Below the pieces are notes generated by a model. That model did no database searches and had not been told where the DNA came from. It was given only the letters and a program-made list of their open reading frames with translations. A stretch of DNA of 16,248 bases from assembly GCA_024642605.1 (NCBI GenBank), contig JAHEAT010000010.1, positions 1-16,248 on the forward strand, read 5' to 3'. The position numbers were made by a program, and so were the translations under genes. Below are positions 1 to 8,692 of this stretch, piece after piece; positions within the stretch are counted from its first letter, which is position 1, and every line of letters starts with the position of its first letter. The stretch is from Microbacteriaceae bacterium (GTDB lineage: Bacteria; Actinomycetota; Actinomycetes; Actinomycetales; Microbacteriaceae).

Positions 1-251
1 CGCTGCACCGAATCTGGCTCAAGCTCGACAACCTTGATTACGTTGATGAGCTTGTTGAGCTGCTTGGTGACCTGCTCGAGCGGCGCGCCATCCACGTTTA
101 CTACAACAGTGATTCGGCTGAGGCCTTCGATCTCGGATGTACCCACCGCGAGTGATTCGATGTTGAAGCCGCGGCGAGCAAAGAGCCCGGCCACGCGGGT
201 TAGCAGACCCGGCTTGTCTTCGACTAGAAGCGAAAGAACGTGTGTCGACAT
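1..251 (-). CDS. ilvN: Acetolactate synthase small (regulatory) subunit, 5' part only
   Basis: This is the regulatory subunit of acetohydroxyacid synthase, which binds the catalytic subunit IlvB and normally carries valine feedback control. The 83 visible codons begin [20 protein letters not shown] and continue with [14 protein letters not shown]. That is the classic ACT-domain opening of IlvN, with the GLL/RV turn followed by RRGFNI. The gene starts at ATG 251, two bases after the ilvB stop, with a strong Shine-Dalgarno GAGGAG inside the end of ilvB. Translation is therefore likely coupled to ilvB. The rest of the ACT domain and the C-terminal domain lie beyond position 1. ilvC often follows in actinobacteria, but this cannot be seen here. 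Recognition is very secure despite the truncation. Confidence 0.95.
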   Translation of the reverse strand, partial: MSTHVLSLLVEDKPGLLTRVAGLFARRGFNIESLAVGTSEIEGLSRITVVVNVDGAPLEQVTKQLNKLINVIKVVELEPDSVQ

Positions 252-253
252 TT

Positions 254-2008
254 CTACTCCTCACCGTCCCAAACCGGTGCCGCGTCGCGGGCGTATTGAA
301 CGGCGTCGTTTGAAACTCCGGCGGCAACCATCGGCCAAACCATTGCGTCGCGACCCACGATGAAGTCGATGACGACCGGGCGGTCATTGGTTTCGATGGC
401 CAGCTTGATAGCGGCGTCGATCTCTTCTTCTTTTTCAACACGGATGCCGAGGCAGCCATAAGCTTCGGCAAGCTTTACGAAATCGGGCACCATCATGGTG
501 TCGGTGCCGGTGTGAAGGTCGGTGTTTGAGTAACGCTCGTTGTAGAACAGGGTCTGCCACTGGCGAACCATTCCGAGCGAAGAGTTGTTGATGATTGCAA
601 CTTTGATTGGAATGTTGTTAATGGTGCAGGTGGCCAACTCTTGGTTGGTCATCTGGAAGCATCCGTCGCCGTCGATAGCCCAAACCAAACGATCTGGCTG
701 TGCGACTTTGGCTCCCATTGCGGCAGGAACCGAGTAACCCATGGTTCCGGCACCACCCGAGTTGAGCCACGAGTTTGGGCGCTCGTACTTTACGAACTGA
801 GCCGACCACATCTGGTGCTGCCCGACGCCGGCAGCGTAAACAGCCTCTGGGCCGCTTAACTCACCAATGCGCTTGATTACGTACTGAGGTGAAAGCTTGC
901 CGTCGGTTGGCTCGGTGTAGCCGAGCGGGTAACGGTTGCGAAGCTCGTTTAGATAGGTCCACCACTCCGAGTAGTCGGGTTTCTTGCCCTTGAGGCTCGA
1001 AGCGAGTTCGTCGTTTAGTTCGGTGATTACCTCTTTGGCGTCGCCAACGATTGGCACATCGGCAAATCGAATCTTGCCGATTTCGGCAGGGTCGATGTCG
1101 ACGTGAATCACTTTGGCGTTTAGCGCAAACGACCTTGCGTCACCGGTAACGCGGTCGTCGAAACGCGCGCCGAGGGTGATGAGCAGGTCTGCCTTCTGCA
1201 ACGCAGTAACCGCTGGAACGGTTCCGTGCATGCCTGGCATACCTAGGTGCTGTGGGTGCGAGTCTGGAAATGCGCCGCGAGCCATGAGTGTGGTGGTTAG
1301 CGGAGCACCGATGAGCTCGGCGAGTGCCAAGAGTTCTTTGCTGGCACCGGCGCGAATAACACCGCCACCAACGTAAAGCACTGGCTTCTTGCTCTCTCTA
1401 ATCAGGGCAGCTGCCGCCTGAATCTGCTTGCCGTGCGGCTTGGTAACTGGCTTGTAGCCGGGTAGGTCGATCTTTGGTGGCCAAACGAACTCAGCGGTTT
1501 TCACCTGAGCATCTTTGGTGACGTCAACCAAAACCGGGCCTGGGCGACCTGTGGTTGCAATCAAAACTGCCGAAGCGATTGCGCTCGGAATGTCGGCTGG
1601 GTCGCTAACCAAGAAAGAGTGCTTGGTGATCGGCATGGTGATACCGACGATGTCGGCTTCCTGAAACGCATCGGTACCAATCAGCTTTGAACCAACCTGA
1701 CCGGTGATCGCAAGCAGCGGAACCGAGTCCATGTGAGCATCGGCGATGGCGGTAACCAGGTTGGTGGCACCGGGGCCCGAAGTAGCGATGCAAACACCGA
1801 GCTTGCCGCTCGAAGACGCATAGCCCTCGGCCGCGTGACCGGCGCCCTGCTCGTGGCGCACCAGAATGTGACGAATCTTTTTGGAATCAAGAAGTGGGTC
1901 GTAGGTTGGCAAGATAGCGCCACCGGGCAGACCAAACACGGTGTCAACACCGAGAAGTTCCAGGCTACGAATAATGGCCTGGGCTCCGGTAAGAACCTCA
2001 TTAGTCAT
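254..2008 (-). CDS. ilvB: Acetolactate synthase large (catalytic) subunit
   Basis: ThDP-dependent acetohydroxyacid synthase. It condenses two pyruvates to acetolactate, or pyruvate with 2-oxobutyrate, as the first common step of valine, leucine and isoleucine synthesis. The protein is 584 aa, normal for the family. The catalytic glutamate lies in the [14 protein letters not shown] segment (E53). The middle domain, about residues 195-335, includes [11 protein letters not shown] near 280. The ThDP/Mg motif runs from GDG at 447-449 to NN at 474-475. FAD and pyruvate-site segments such as GMPGMHGT (257-263) are intact. ATG 2008 is preceded by GAGGA at nine bases. The gene sits 48 bp after ilvD and 2 bp before ilvN, so the three form one minus-strand operon. 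Nothing is missing or unusual. Confidence 0.97.
   Translation of the reverse strand: MTNEVLTGAQAIIRSLELLGVDTVFGLPGGAILPTYDPLLDSKKIRHILVRHEQGAGHAAEGYASSSGKLGVCIATSGPGATNLVTAIADAHMDSVPLLAITGQVGSKLIGTDAFQEADIVGITMPITKHSFLVSDPADIPSAIASAVLIATTGRPGPVLVDVTKDAQVKTAEFVWPPKIDLPGYKPVTKPHGKQIQAAAALIRESKKPVLYVGGGVIRAGASKELLALAELIGAPLTTTLMARGAFPDSHPQHLGMPGMHGTVPAVTALQKADLLITLGARFDDRVTGDARSFALNAKVIHVDIDPAEIGKIRFADVPIVGDAKEVITELNDELASSLKGKKPDYSEWWTYLNELRNRYPLGYTEPTDGKLSPQYVIKRIGELSGPEAVYAAGVGQHQMWSAQFVKYERPNSWLNSGGAGTMGYSVPAAMGAKVAQPDRLVWAIDGDGCFQMTNQELATCTINNIPIKVAIINNSSLGMVRQWQTLFYNERYSNTDLHTGTDTMMVPDFVKLAEAYGCLGIRVEKEEEIDAAIKLAIETNDRPVVIDFIVGRDAMVWPMVAAGVSNDAVQYARDAAPVWDGEE
257..262 (-). promoter_or_regulatory. 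Shine-Dalgarno of ilvN inside the ilvB 3' end
   Basis: The minus strand reads GAGGAG, then five bases that include the ilvB stop TAG, then ATG of ilvN. This supports ATG 251 as the ilvN start and suggests ribosomes finishing ilvB re-initiate on ilvN. Confidence 0.75.
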
Positions 2009-2017
2009 GTGAATACA

Positions 2018-2022
2018 TCCTC
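2018..2022 (-). promoter_or_regulatory. Shine-Dalgarno of ilvB
   Basis: GAGGA lies on the minus strand nine bases before ATG 2008, in the 48-bp ilvD-ilvB gap. I see no convincing promoter or terminator in that gap, which fits read-through from ilvD. Confidence 0.6.
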
Positions 2023-2056
2023 GTTGGGTTGTTAGTGAACCAAAGTTGAATGCGAA

Positions 2057-3748
2057 CTAGCCGCAGTACGCACCCTCTGATGCCGAGTGAACGAGCTTCG
2101 AATACTTCGCGAGAACACCACGCGTGTAACGCGGTGGCAGTGGAGCCCAGTCTGCTTTGCGGGCTTCCAACTCTTCTGGCTCAACGAGTAGTTCGAGCGA
2201 ACGAGCTGCGATATCGACTCGAATCAAGTCTCCATCGCGCACCAGAGCGATTGGCCCACCTTCGGTGGCTTCTGGTGCAATGTGTCCGATGCAAAGGCCG
2301 GTTGTGCCGCCTGAGAATCTTCCGTCTGTTAATAGTAGAACATCCTTGCCCAAACCGGCACCCTTGATTGCTCCGGTGATGGCAAGCATCTCTCGCATGC
2401 CCGGGCCACCCTTAGGGCCTTCGTAGCGAATAACCACTACGTCACCCGCTCCGATTTTGCCTTCGCTGAGGGCATCCATGGCTGCTGCTTCGCGCTCAAA
2501 CACGCGTGCTGGGCCGGTAAAAGTCTCGAGGTCGAAGCCGGCGGTCTTTACAACCGCACCACCTGGAGCGAGCGTTCCCTTGAGAATGCTGATGCCTCCG
2601 GTCTTGTGAATCGGGTTGTTGAGTGCACGGATGATCTTGCCATCTGGGTCTGGCGGATTGATGCCAGCGAGGTTTTCGGCAACGGTCTTGCCGGTAACGG
2701 TAAGGGCGTCGCCGTGAATCAGGCCTGCGTCAAGTAGCGCCTTCATAACTACTGGCACGCCACCAACGCGGTCGACATCGGCCATTACGTAGCGACCGAA
2801 AGGCTTGAGGTCGCCAAGGTGCGGCACCTGGTCGGCGATGCGGTTGAAGTCGTCGAGGGTTAGATCAACCTCGGCTTCGCGCGCGATTGCTAGAAGGTGC
2901 AGAACAGCGTTGGTCGAACCACCGAAAGCCATGGTTACTGCAATGGCGTTTTCAAATGCCTTCTTGGTAAGAATCTGGCGAGCAGTGATGCCCTGAGCGA
3001 TGAGGTTAACTACGGCTTCACCCGAGCGGTGAGCCCAGTTGTCGCGGCGACGGTCGGCCGAGGGTGGCGAAGCCGAACCAGGCAGGCTCATACCGAGCGC
3101 TTCTGCAGCCGAGGCCATGGTGTTTGCCGTGTACATACCGCCACAGGCACCTTCGCCTGGGCAGATAGCGCGCTCTATTCGGTCTAGGTCTTCGAGCGAC
3201 ATCTTGCCGGCCTTGCAAGCGCCAACCGCTTCAAAGGCATCGATGATGGTCACTTCTTTTTCGGTTCCATCGGTGAGCTTGACCCAGCCTGGTGCGATGG
3301 TTCCGGCATACAAGAAAACAGATGCGAGGTCGAGGCGAGCCGCGGCCATCAGCATTCCGGGTAGCGACTTGTCGCAACCGGCGAGAAGAACCGAACCATC
3401 GAGGCGTTCGGCCTGCATGACGGTTTCAACCGAGTCGGCAATAACTTCACGTGAAACCAGCGAGAAGTGCATGCCCTCGTGACCCATCGAGATGCCGTCG
3501 GAAACCGAGATGGTGCCGAATTCGAGTGGGTAACCCTTGGCCGCGTGAACACCCTGCTTGGCGGCGTCGGCCAAACGGTCGAGCGAGAGGTTGCAGGGGG
3601 TTACTTCGTTCCATGACGAAGCGACACCGATCTGGGGTTTCTCCCAGTCTTCGTCGCCCATTCCTACTGCACGAAGCATGCCTCGGGCTGCTGCGCGTTC
3701 GATTCCGTCGGTAACGACATGGCTACGTGGTTTCATCTTGCTGGGCAT
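2057..3748 (-). CDS. ilvD: Dihydroxy-acid dehydratase
   Basis: Iron-sulfur enzyme of the IlvD/Edd family. It dehydrates 2,3-dihydroxy-isovalerate and 2,3-dihydroxy-3-methylvalerate to the keto acids that precede valine and isoleucine. From ATG 3748 the protein is 563 aa, typical for the actinobacterial form. The three cluster-binding cysteines are visible: C52 in TPCNLSL, C125 in [10 protein letters not shown] and C202 in [14 protein letters not shown]. The conserved C-terminal segment [15 protein letters not shown] is present. The open frame extends upstream to a TTG at 3778, but that would run into corA and lacks family similarity. The family begins near [15 protein letters not shown], so I chose ATG 3748. 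ATG 3736 (MKPRS) is a possible alternative. The start is probably leaderless, because a TAGACT box sits seven bases upstream. Confidence 0.96.
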   Translation of the reverse strand: MPSKMKPRSHVVTDGIERAAARGMLRAVGMGDEDWEKPQIGVASSWNEVTPCNLSLDRLADAAKQGVHAAKGYPLEFGTISVSDGISMGHEGMHFSLVSREVIADSVETVMQAERLDGSVLLAGCDKSLPGMLMAAARLDLASVFLYAGTIAPGWVKLTDGTEKEVTIIDAFEAVGACKAGKMSLEDLDRIERAICPGEGACGGMYTANTMASAAEALGMSLPGSASPPSADRRRDNWAHRSGEAVVNLIAQGITARQILTKKAFENAIAVTMAFGGSTNAVLHLLAIAREAEVDLTLDDFNRIADQVPHLGDLKPFGRYVMADVDRVGGVPVVMKALLDAGLIHGDALTVTGKTVAENLAGINPPDPDGKIIRALNNPIHKTGGISILKGTLAPGGAVVKTAGFDLETFTGPARVFEREAAAMDALSEGKIGAGDVVVIRYEGPKGGPGMREMLAITGAIKGAGLGKDVLLLTDGRFSGGTTGLCIGHIAPEATEGGPIALVRDGDLIRVDIAARSLELLVEPEELEARKADWAPLPPRYTRGVLAKYSKLVHSASEGAYCG

Positions 3749-3755
3749 AGGGTCA

Positions 3756-3761
3756 AGTCTA
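3756..3761 (-). promoter_or_regulatory. Predicted -10 box of the ilvD operon (leaderless)
   Basis: The minus strand reads TAGACT, seven bases, then ATG 3748. A TANNNT box ending 6-7 nt before the start codon places transcription initiation on the start codon itself. No Shine-Dalgarno is visible. There is also no room for an attenuator leader, so control by a leader peptide is unlikely for this operon. No good -35 box is evident. The box shares two bases with the corA box on the other strand. Confidence 0.6.
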
Positions 3762-3765
3762 GTAT
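3760..3765 (+). promoter_or_regulatory. Predicted -10 box of corA (leaderless)
   Basis: TAGTAT is followed by six bases and then ATG 3772. A weak -35-like TTGCTG lies at 3738-3743 with a 16-bp spacer, inside the start of ilvD. The region 3749-3771 serves two genes transcribed in opposite directions, and the two -10 boxes overlap at 3760-3761. A short inverted repeat, CTAGT (3759-3763) and ACTAG (3778-3782), also spans the site. Confidence 0.6.
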
Positions 3766-3771
3766 TTGAGC

Positions 3772-4740
3772 ATGGCAACTAGCAGGCACTACCTCAACGG
3801 AAAGCTGATTGATCAAGACTTCGAGCTCGAACGGGTTTCTGATTTTGCTTCTGGCAAACATTCCGTTTGGTTCGACCTAGTCGACCCGAGCCCAGCCGAG
3901 CTGCACAAGCTCGCCGAAGAACTCGATCTGCACGAACTCGCCGTCGAAGATTCACTCAACGGCCGTCAGCGACCAAAACTCGACTACTACGAGTCGCACC
4001 TCTTTATCACGTTGTACCAGGCCAGGTTCAACCGAGAAACTCGCGAGGTGAATCTGGCCGAAATCGGCATTTTCGTAACCAAGAACGCGGTTGTCACCGT
4101 GCGCCTCGGCACCGAGTTCGACATGAGTGCGGTTGAAAAACGCTGGGATGAATCATCCGAGCTGGCTGGCTTCGGAACCGCTTTTTTGCTTTGGGGTTTA
4201 CTCGATGTAGTTATCGACGGCTACTTCGAAATTGTTCAACCGCTCGACGAAGAACTCGAAACCCTCGAAGACATCATGTTTGGACCTTCACGCACCGACT
4301 CTTTAATTCAGAAGCGTTCGTATGAATTGCGCAAAGCGCTGGTTCAACTTCGTCGAGTAGCAGTGCCGATTCGCGAGGTGATAAACCCGCTGCTAAAACA
4401 TAACGGCGACATCTTGCACAACGACATGATGGCTTACTACCAGGACCTTTACGACCACACCATGAGGGTGGCCGACTGGACCGATTCTCTGCGCGACCTG
4501 GTGACCACCCTTTTGGAAACCAACCTGACCATTCAGGGCAATCGCCTCAACCAGATTATGAAGCAGGTAACTTCATGGGCGGCGATCATCGCGGTTCCAA
4601 CAGCGATCACCGGCTTCTACGGCCAGAACATCCCTTATCCAGGCTTCAACGAATGGTGGGGGTTTTGGGCTTCGAGCGTGTCGATTTTAGTGATCTCGGG
4701 CGTGCTCTTCTGGGTCTTCAAAAAGCGTGACTGGCTGTAA
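3772..4740 (+). CDS. corA: CorA-family divalent metal (Mg/Co) transporter with a GQN motif
   Basis: Inner-membrane pentameric metal channel of the CorA/MIT family. The protein is 322 aa. It has a long soluble N-terminal domain (1 to about 260) with the charged helix [14 protein letters not shown] near 158-171. Two membrane helices follow, at about 264-283 and 297-316, ending in the usual basic tail KKRDWL. The signature between the helices reads YGQN at 283-286, where the classical family motif is YGMN. I recall YGQN-type variants among actinobacterial CorA-like proteins, so this is a variant and not a damaged gene. The start is ATG 3772. An in-frame TTG at 3766 is less likely because a TANNNT box points to 3772. 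The gene lies nine bases upstream of crtB but has no obvious link to carotenoids. Mg specificity is inferred. Confidence 0.9.
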   Translation: MATSRHYLNGKLIDQDFELERVSDFASGKHSVWFDLVDPSPAELHKLAEELDLHELAVEDSLNGRQRPKLDYYESHLFITLYQARFNRETREVNLAEIGIFVTKNAVVTVRLGTEFDMSAVEKRWDESSELAGFGTAFLLWGLLDVVIDGYFEIVQPLDEELETLEDIMFGPSRTDSLIQKRSYELRKALVQLRRVAVPIREVINPLLKHNGDILHNDMMAYYQDLYDHTMRVADWTDSLRDLVTTLLETNLTIQGNRLNQIMKQVTSWAAIIAVPTAITGFYGQNIPYPGFNEWWGFWASSVSILVISGVLFWVFKKRDWL

Positions 4741-4743
4741 TCT
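4738..4743 (+). promoter_or_regulatory. Predicted internal -10 box of the crt operon, on the corA stop codon
   Basis: TAATCT starts on the TAA stop of corA, is followed by six bases, and then comes GTG 4750 of crtB. There is no Shine-Dalgarno before crtB. A leaderless promoter here would let the carotenoid genes be transcribed independently of corA. No -35 element is convincing (TCTTCA around 4715). Confidence 0.5.
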
Positions 4744-4749
4744 CGAACT

Positions 4750-5646
4750 GTGAAGCTAGCAGACACCACCAAGATCCCCACCGGACTCGACCTTTACCTC
4801 GACGCCGCCGAGAGCGCATCTTCTGCCGTTATCGCCGCCTACTCAACTTCTTTCGGCATGGCATCGAAACTGCTTCCTAAGGCGACTCGCCGGCACATCG
4901 AAAACATCTACGCGCTGGTGCGGGTTGCCGATGAAATCGTTGACGGCTCGGCCGCGGGAGCGAAAGCGATTGGTGGTCAGGTTGACCCCGGCAGCGTGCT
5001 TAACGATCTCGAGCGAGAGGTTTACAAGGCCATAAGCGCAAAGTTCTCGTCGAACCTCATCGTGCACGCCTTCGCACACACCGCGAACACCACGGGCTTC
5101 GGCCGTGCGATCATCGAACCGTTTTTTACTTCGATGCGCATGGACCTCTGGAAAACCCGCCACAGCCAAGACACCTTCGAGCGCTACGTTTACGGTTCGG
5201 CCGAAGTGGTAGGGCTTATGTGCCTGCAAGCGTTTATCGAGGGTGCCGAGTTCAACAAGAAAGAAAAGGCCAAACTCGTGGCCGGCGCTCGTGCCCTCGG
5301 CTCGGCTTTTCAAAAAGTCAACTTCTTGCGTGATTTAGCCGCAGATGCTCACAAGCTTGGGCGCTCGTACTTTCCTCGCATCACGCCTGAGACCCTAACT
5401 GAAGCCGAGAAGAACGCCATCGTCGAAGACATCCGTGCCGAACTTCGAATATCGGCCGAATCGATTCCGATGATCCCGCAGGCGTCACGACGGGCAGTTG
5501 TTGCCGCTCACCTTCTTTTTGAAGAACTTAACGAACAAATTGGGAACACACCGGCGTCTGAGGTGATTAGCACTCGTATCAGCGTGCCAACCTCACGCAA
5601 GGCTTTGATTCTGCTCAAGGCCGCGATCGGAGTAACCCCTAAATGA
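4750..5646 (+). CDS. crtB: Phytoene synthase
   Basis: Squalene/phytoene synthase family. It condenses two geranylgeranyl diphosphates to 15-cis-phytoene, the first committed carotenoid step. The protein is 298 aa, normal size. The first Mg-binding aspartate motif is VADEIVDG with D61 and D65. The second is [19 protein letters not shown], with N191, R194, D195 and D199. The YSTSFGMAS segment near 31-39 matches the usual substrate-pocket start. The gene begins with GTG 4750, nine bases after the corA stop, with no Shine-Dalgarno, which fits a leaderless start. Its end overlaps crtI by 4 bp (ATGA). No GGPP synthase gene accompanies it in this window, so the substrate must come from a gene elsewhere. 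Confidence 0.95.
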   Translation: MKLADTTKIPTGLDLYLDAAESASSAVIAAYSTSFGMASKLLPKATRRHIENIYALVRVADEIVDGSAAGAKAIGGQVDPGSVLNDLEREVYKAISAKFSSNLIVHAFAHTANTTGFGRAIIEPFFTSMRMDLWKTRHSQDTFERYVYGSAEVVGLMCLQAFIEGAEFNKKEKAKLVAGARALGSAFQKVNFLRDLAADAHKLGRSYFPRITPETLTEAEKNAIVEDIRAELRISAESIPMIPQASRRAVVAAHLLFEELNEQIGNTPASEVISTRISVPTSRKALILLKAAIGVTPK

Positions 5647-7223
5647 CCAAACGCGCGGTAGTAGTTGGCGGTGGCATTGCCGGATTGGCGAGCGCTGCCA
5701 TCCTGGCAAAAGCTGGCATGAAAGTTACCCTTCTCGAAGCCCGCGAGCGCGTGGGCGGCCGAGCCTACATTTGGGAAAAAGACGGCTTCAAGTTCGACAT
5801 GGGGCCATCTTGGTATTTGATGCCAGATGCCTTTGACCAGTTCTTCAAGCTGATGGGCACCACCGCCGCCGAGCAGCTCGACCTCAAGCGTCTTGACCCG
5901 ATGTACCAAACTCGCAACGAGGGCTTCGATGAGGTGCTTTCGATCAGCGACGATTTGGGCGAGAACAAAAAACTATTCGATTCGATCGAACCCGGTGCCG
6001 GAGCGCGCCTGCAAAATTATGTGGATTCTGCCGAAGACGCCTACAACCTCTCGATAAAGCACTTCTTATACACAAATTTTGAAGACGGGCGCTCGTTTGT
6101 TCAGCCCGAGGTTATGGCGCGAGCAGGTCGTTTTATCAAGCACCTGCTTACCCCGCTAAGTAAGTTCGCGGCCGCGCACGTTACCGACAAGCGTCTTCAA
6201 AAGATTCTGAACTTCCCGGCAGTGTTTCTAGGCGCATCGCCTTACGACACCCCGAGCATGTATCACCTGATGACTCACGTAGACATGAATGTGGGAGTGT
6301 TCTACCCGATGGGCGGTTTTTACACCATCATCGAAGCGGTTGAACGACTAGCAAAGCAGCACGGCGTTGAGATTCACACCAACTCCAAGGTCACCAAGAT
6401 CGAAACCAAGGATGGCCACGTCACCGGTGTTCGTGTCGGCGATGTGCACTACGAGGCCGAGGTTGTAATCGGTAACGCCGACCTTCACCACATCGAAACT
6501 CAGCTGCTCGACCCAGAAGACCAAACTTTGCCAGCTAAGTGGTGGCAAGACAAGGTGCCGGGACCATCGGCTCTGCTTTTGTACCTGGGCGTGAAGGGCC
6601 GCATTCCTCAGCTCGACCACCACAACCTTCTTTACGCCGACGACTGGACGAAAAACTTCGACGAGGTATTTCACAAGGCCGACGGAAAGCGCAAGGTTCC
6701 GACTCCTGCCTCCCTCTACCTTTGCGCTCCGAGCGTTACCGACCCGAGTGTCGCTCCCGAGGGCTACGAGAACATCTTTGTTCTAGTGCCCGTGGCCGCC
6801 GACCCCTCGATCGGTAGCGGCGGAATCAACGGGTCGGGCGATGCAAACATCGAGGCGGAAGCCGACCGCATCATTGAGCAAATTGCCAAGTGGTGCGAGA
6901 TTCCAGACCTGGCCGAGCGCATTGTGGTTCGTCGAGTTATGGCTCCACAAGATTTCGTCACAGAGCTAAATGCCTGGTCGGGCACCGCCCTCGGCATGGC
7001 TCACACCCTCAAGCAGAGCGCATTCTTTAGACCAAAGAACGTGAGCAAAAAGGTGAAGGGCCTCTACTACGCAGGGCACCACAGCATTCCGGGTATCGGT
7101 TTGCCAATGTGCCTGATTGGTGCCGAGCTGGTCTACAAGCGCCTCATCGGCGACCGTTCGGCCGGCCCACTACCAAACGAAATCACCCCGCTCAAAGATG
7201 AAGCCTGGAAAGGCCTTCGTTGA
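5643..7223 (+). CDS. crtI: Phytoene desaturase
   Basis: FAD-dependent CrtI-type desaturase and isomerase that converts phytoene to lycopene. The protein is 526 aa, within the family range. The N-terminal dinucleotide-binding fold is GGGIAG at 9-14, with the acidic end E32 and then the RVGGRAY motif. The C-terminal FAD segment reads [20 protein letters not shown] (473-492), resembling the GH..PGIGLPM form of actinobacterial C50-pathway CrtI proteins. The start ATG overlaps the crtB stop (ATGA), so translation is coupled, and the stop overlaps the TTG start of crtYe. The four-step desaturation to lycopene is inferred from the neighbouring lycopene elongase and cyclase genes. Confidence 0.95.
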   Translation: MTKRAVVVGGGIAGLASAAILAKAGMKVTLLEARERVGGRAYIWEKDGFKFDMGPSWYLMPDAFDQFFKLMGTTAAEQLDLKRLDPMYQTRNEGFDEVLSISDDLGENKKLFDSIEPGAGARLQNYVDSAEDAYNLSIKHFLYTNFEDGRSFVQPEVMARAGRFIKHLLTPLSKFAAAHVTDKRLQKILNFPAVFLGASPYDTPSMYHLMTHVDMNVGVFYPMGGFYTIIEAVERLAKQHGVEIHTNSKVTKIETKDGHVTGVRVGDVHYEAEVVIGNADLHHIETQLLDPEDQTLPAKWWQDKVPGPSALLLYLGVKGRIPQLDHHNLLYADDWTKNFDEVFHKADGKRKVPTPASLYLCAPSVTDPSVAPEGYENIFVLVPVAADPSIGSGGINGSGDANIEAEADRIIEQIAKWCEIPDLAERIVVRRVMAPQDFVTELNAWSGTALGMAHTLKQSAFFRPKNVSKKVKGLYYAGHHSIPGIGLPMCLIGAELVYKRLIGDRSAGPLPNEITPLKDEAWKGLR

Positions 7224-7534
7224 ACTTTGCCTACATAGCGGTTCTTGCGTTCAGTCTTTTAGGGCTCGGCGCGATTGACTTTCGGTCAAGAATCGCCCTG
7301 TTCGTATACCCCCTGCGCACAGCAATCACTCTGGCAATCGGTGTTGCGTTCTTTCTTATCTGGGATTTCACGGGCATAGCCCTCGGAGTCTTTTTCAAGG
7401 GCGAAACAAAGTTCATCACTGGTTTGATGCTGGCACCCGAGGTGCCAATCGAAGAGCCACTTTTCTTACTTTTGCTCTGCTACTGCGCGCTTCTTCTTTA
7501 CATCGGCTTTAGTCGCAAGGCGGCAAAGTCGTGA
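7220..7534 (+). CDS. crtYe: C50 carotenoid cyclase, subunit e
   Basis: Small membrane subunit of the heterodimeric lycopene-type cyclase found in actinobacteria. With CrtYf it forms the rings at the ends of the C50 chain. The protein is 104 aa with about three hydrophobic helices (near 3-20, 31-55 and 75-97). The conserved acidic motif PIEEPLFL (about 75-82) corresponds to the PxEE segment of this cyclase family. Translation starts at TTG 7220, sharing bases with the crtI stop (TTGA). An AAGG sequence six bases upstream supports this rare start. The gene ends in a 4-bp GTGA overlap with crtYf. Ring type, epsilon or beta, cannot be told from sequence by eye. Confidence 0.88.
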   Translation: MNFAYIAVLAFSLLGLGAIDFRSRIALFVYPLRTAITLAIGVAFFLIWDFTGIALGVFFKGETKFITGLMLAPEVPIEEPLFLLLLCYCALLLYIGFSRKAAKS

Positions 7535-7824
7535 TTACCTACTTAGTGCTTGCACTGGCATTTTGCGCAGCAGGTGTTTTGGTAAGCCTGGCGATTGCAC
7601 ACTCAAGCCTTTCGAGGTCTACCTGGCGCACCTTGCTCACCCTCGTAATCGCAACAATCGTGGGCGATAACCTGATTGTCGCCGGCGCAATCGTTCAATA
7701 CGACCCATCAAAGATTCTAAATATCTTCATAGGTGTTGCGCCTGTGGAAGACTTTGCCTATTCGGTCATCGCGGCAATTCTGATTCCGGCTGTATGGACT
7801 GCGCTGAAGCGTTTGGAAAGGTAG
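7531..7824 (+). CDS. crtYf: C50 carotenoid cyclase, subunit f
   Basis: Second small subunit of the heterodimeric cyclase, 97 aa with three predicted membrane helices. The family signatures are VGDNLIVAG in the middle (about 47-55) and PVEDFAYS (about 71-78), matching the DN and PxEDF motifs of CrtYf-like halves of CarR/CrtYB-type cyclases. GTG 7531 overlaps the crtYe stop by 4 bp, and an AAGG lies about ten bases upstream. The equal, coupled arrangement suits a 1:1 complex with CrtYe. The assignment of e and f follows gene order in Corynebacterium glutamicum. Confidence 0.87.
   Translation: MITYLVLALAFCAAGVLVSLAIAHSSLSRSTWRTLLTLVIATIVGDNLIVAGAIVQYDPSKILNIFIGVAPVEDFAYSVIAAILIPAVWTALKRLER
7815..7821 (+). 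promoter_or_regulatory. Shine-Dalgarno of crtEb
   Basis: GGAAAGG is followed by seven bases and then GTG 7829. It supports the GTG as the start of crtEb and lies inside the end of crtYf. Confidence 0.55.
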
Positions 7825-7828
7825 TGCC

Positions 7829-8692
7829 GTGAAACTTTTGAACCAGCTGTTCTGGTCGTCACGCCCAATCTCTTGGATCAACACGGCATTTCCTTTTGCC
7901 GCCGCTTACTTTCTAGTTCACGGTTCGGCCGACGCCACGTTTGTGGTTGGCACACTTTTCTTTCTAATTCCTTACAACCTGTTGATGTACGGAGTGAATG
8001 ACGTTTTCGATTACGAGAGCGATCTTCGCAACCCGCGCAAGGGTGGCATCGAGGGTGCACTTTTGCACCGCAAGTGGCACCGACCAACGCTGATCTGGTC
8101 GTTCGGTCTTTGTGTGCCCTTCATTGCCTACCTTCTTGCCGTAGGCGACATTGCCGCAAACTTATGGCTGGCGCTTTTCATCTTCACCGTTATCGCATAC
8201 AGCGCCAAGGGTCTTCGCTTCAAAGAAAAGCCATTTCTCGATTCACTCACTTCGGCCAGCCACTTCGTTGGCCCCATGATTTACGGCATCGCGGTAGCGG
8301 GCGGAAATCTCGGCGATGCATCTGTGCTGGTGATGATTGGAAGTTTCACACTGTGGGGAGTGGCGTCACACGCGTTTGGCGCGGTGCAAGACGTAAAAGC
8401 CGACCGCGAGGCGAACATCTCGAGCATCGCAACCGTGATCGGTGCTCGAGCAACCACCCGGTTTGCTTTTGCCTGTTACGCACTAGCCGGGTTAGTTATT
8501 CTGTTCACCGCTTGGCCGGGCGCTCTTTGTGCGTTAGCCGTCGTGCCCTATCTGGCGATCCTGGCGCCGCACCTAAACATCACCGATGAAACCTGCGAAA
8601 GCGCTAACCGAGGTTGGAAGCAGTTCATCAAGCTCAACTACCTCGCTGGATTCATCGTCACGATGATTTTGATTTACGCCGCTTTCATTTAG
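7829..8692 (+). CDS. crtEb: Lycopene elongase (UbiA-family prenyltransferase)
   Basis: Membrane prenyltransferase that adds dimethylallyl units to the ends of lycopene, giving a C50 acyclic carotenoid (flavuxanthin-type in Corynebacterium). The protein is 287 aa with about eight hydrophobic helices. The two Mg-diphosphate motifs of the UbiA family are clear: NDVFDYESD at 57-65 and QDVKADREA at 186-194. It is the last gene of crtB-crtI-crtYe-crtYf-crtEb, the same order as in C. glutamicum. The gap to crtYf is 4 bp. The stop TAG (8690-8692) overlaps the stop of the convergent gene on the minus strand. A plain UbiA family member for another lipid is possible by sequence, but the context makes CrtEb much more likely. 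Confidence 0.9.
   Translation: MKLLNQLFWSSRPISWINTAFPFAAAYFLVHGSADATFVVGTLFFLIPYNLLMYGVNDVFDYESDLRNPRKGGIEGALLHRKWHRPTLIWSFGLCVPFIAYLLAVGDIAANLWLALFIFTVIAYSAKGLRFKEKPFLDSLTSASHFVGPMIYGIAVAGGNLGDASVLVMIGSFTLWGVASHAFGAVQDVKADREANISSIATVIGARATTRFAFACYALAGLVILFTAWPGALCALAVVPYLAILAPHLNITDETCESANRGWKQFIKLNYLAGFIVTMILIYAAFI

Noticed and set aside
2009..2056. Transcription attenuator or leader peptide between ilvD and ilvB
   Set aside because: The 48-bp gap has no hairpin-plus-U-run and no short ORF rich in branched-chain codons.
3749..3778. N-terminal extension of ilvD to a TTG at 3778
   Set aside because: It would overlap the corA start and has no similarity to IlvD. The TANNNT box and the family alignment support ATG 3748.
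4843..5313. 156-aa antisense frame opposite crtB
   Set aside because: It is a mirror of strong codon bias in crtB, with no recognisable domain or Shine-Dalgarno. The same applies to other long antisense frames across ilvB, ilvD, crtI and the VOC gene.
8074..8589. 171-aa plus-strand frame inside crtEb
   Set aside because: It is an alternative frame of crtEb, with Arg/Cys/His-rich composition and no family resemblance.
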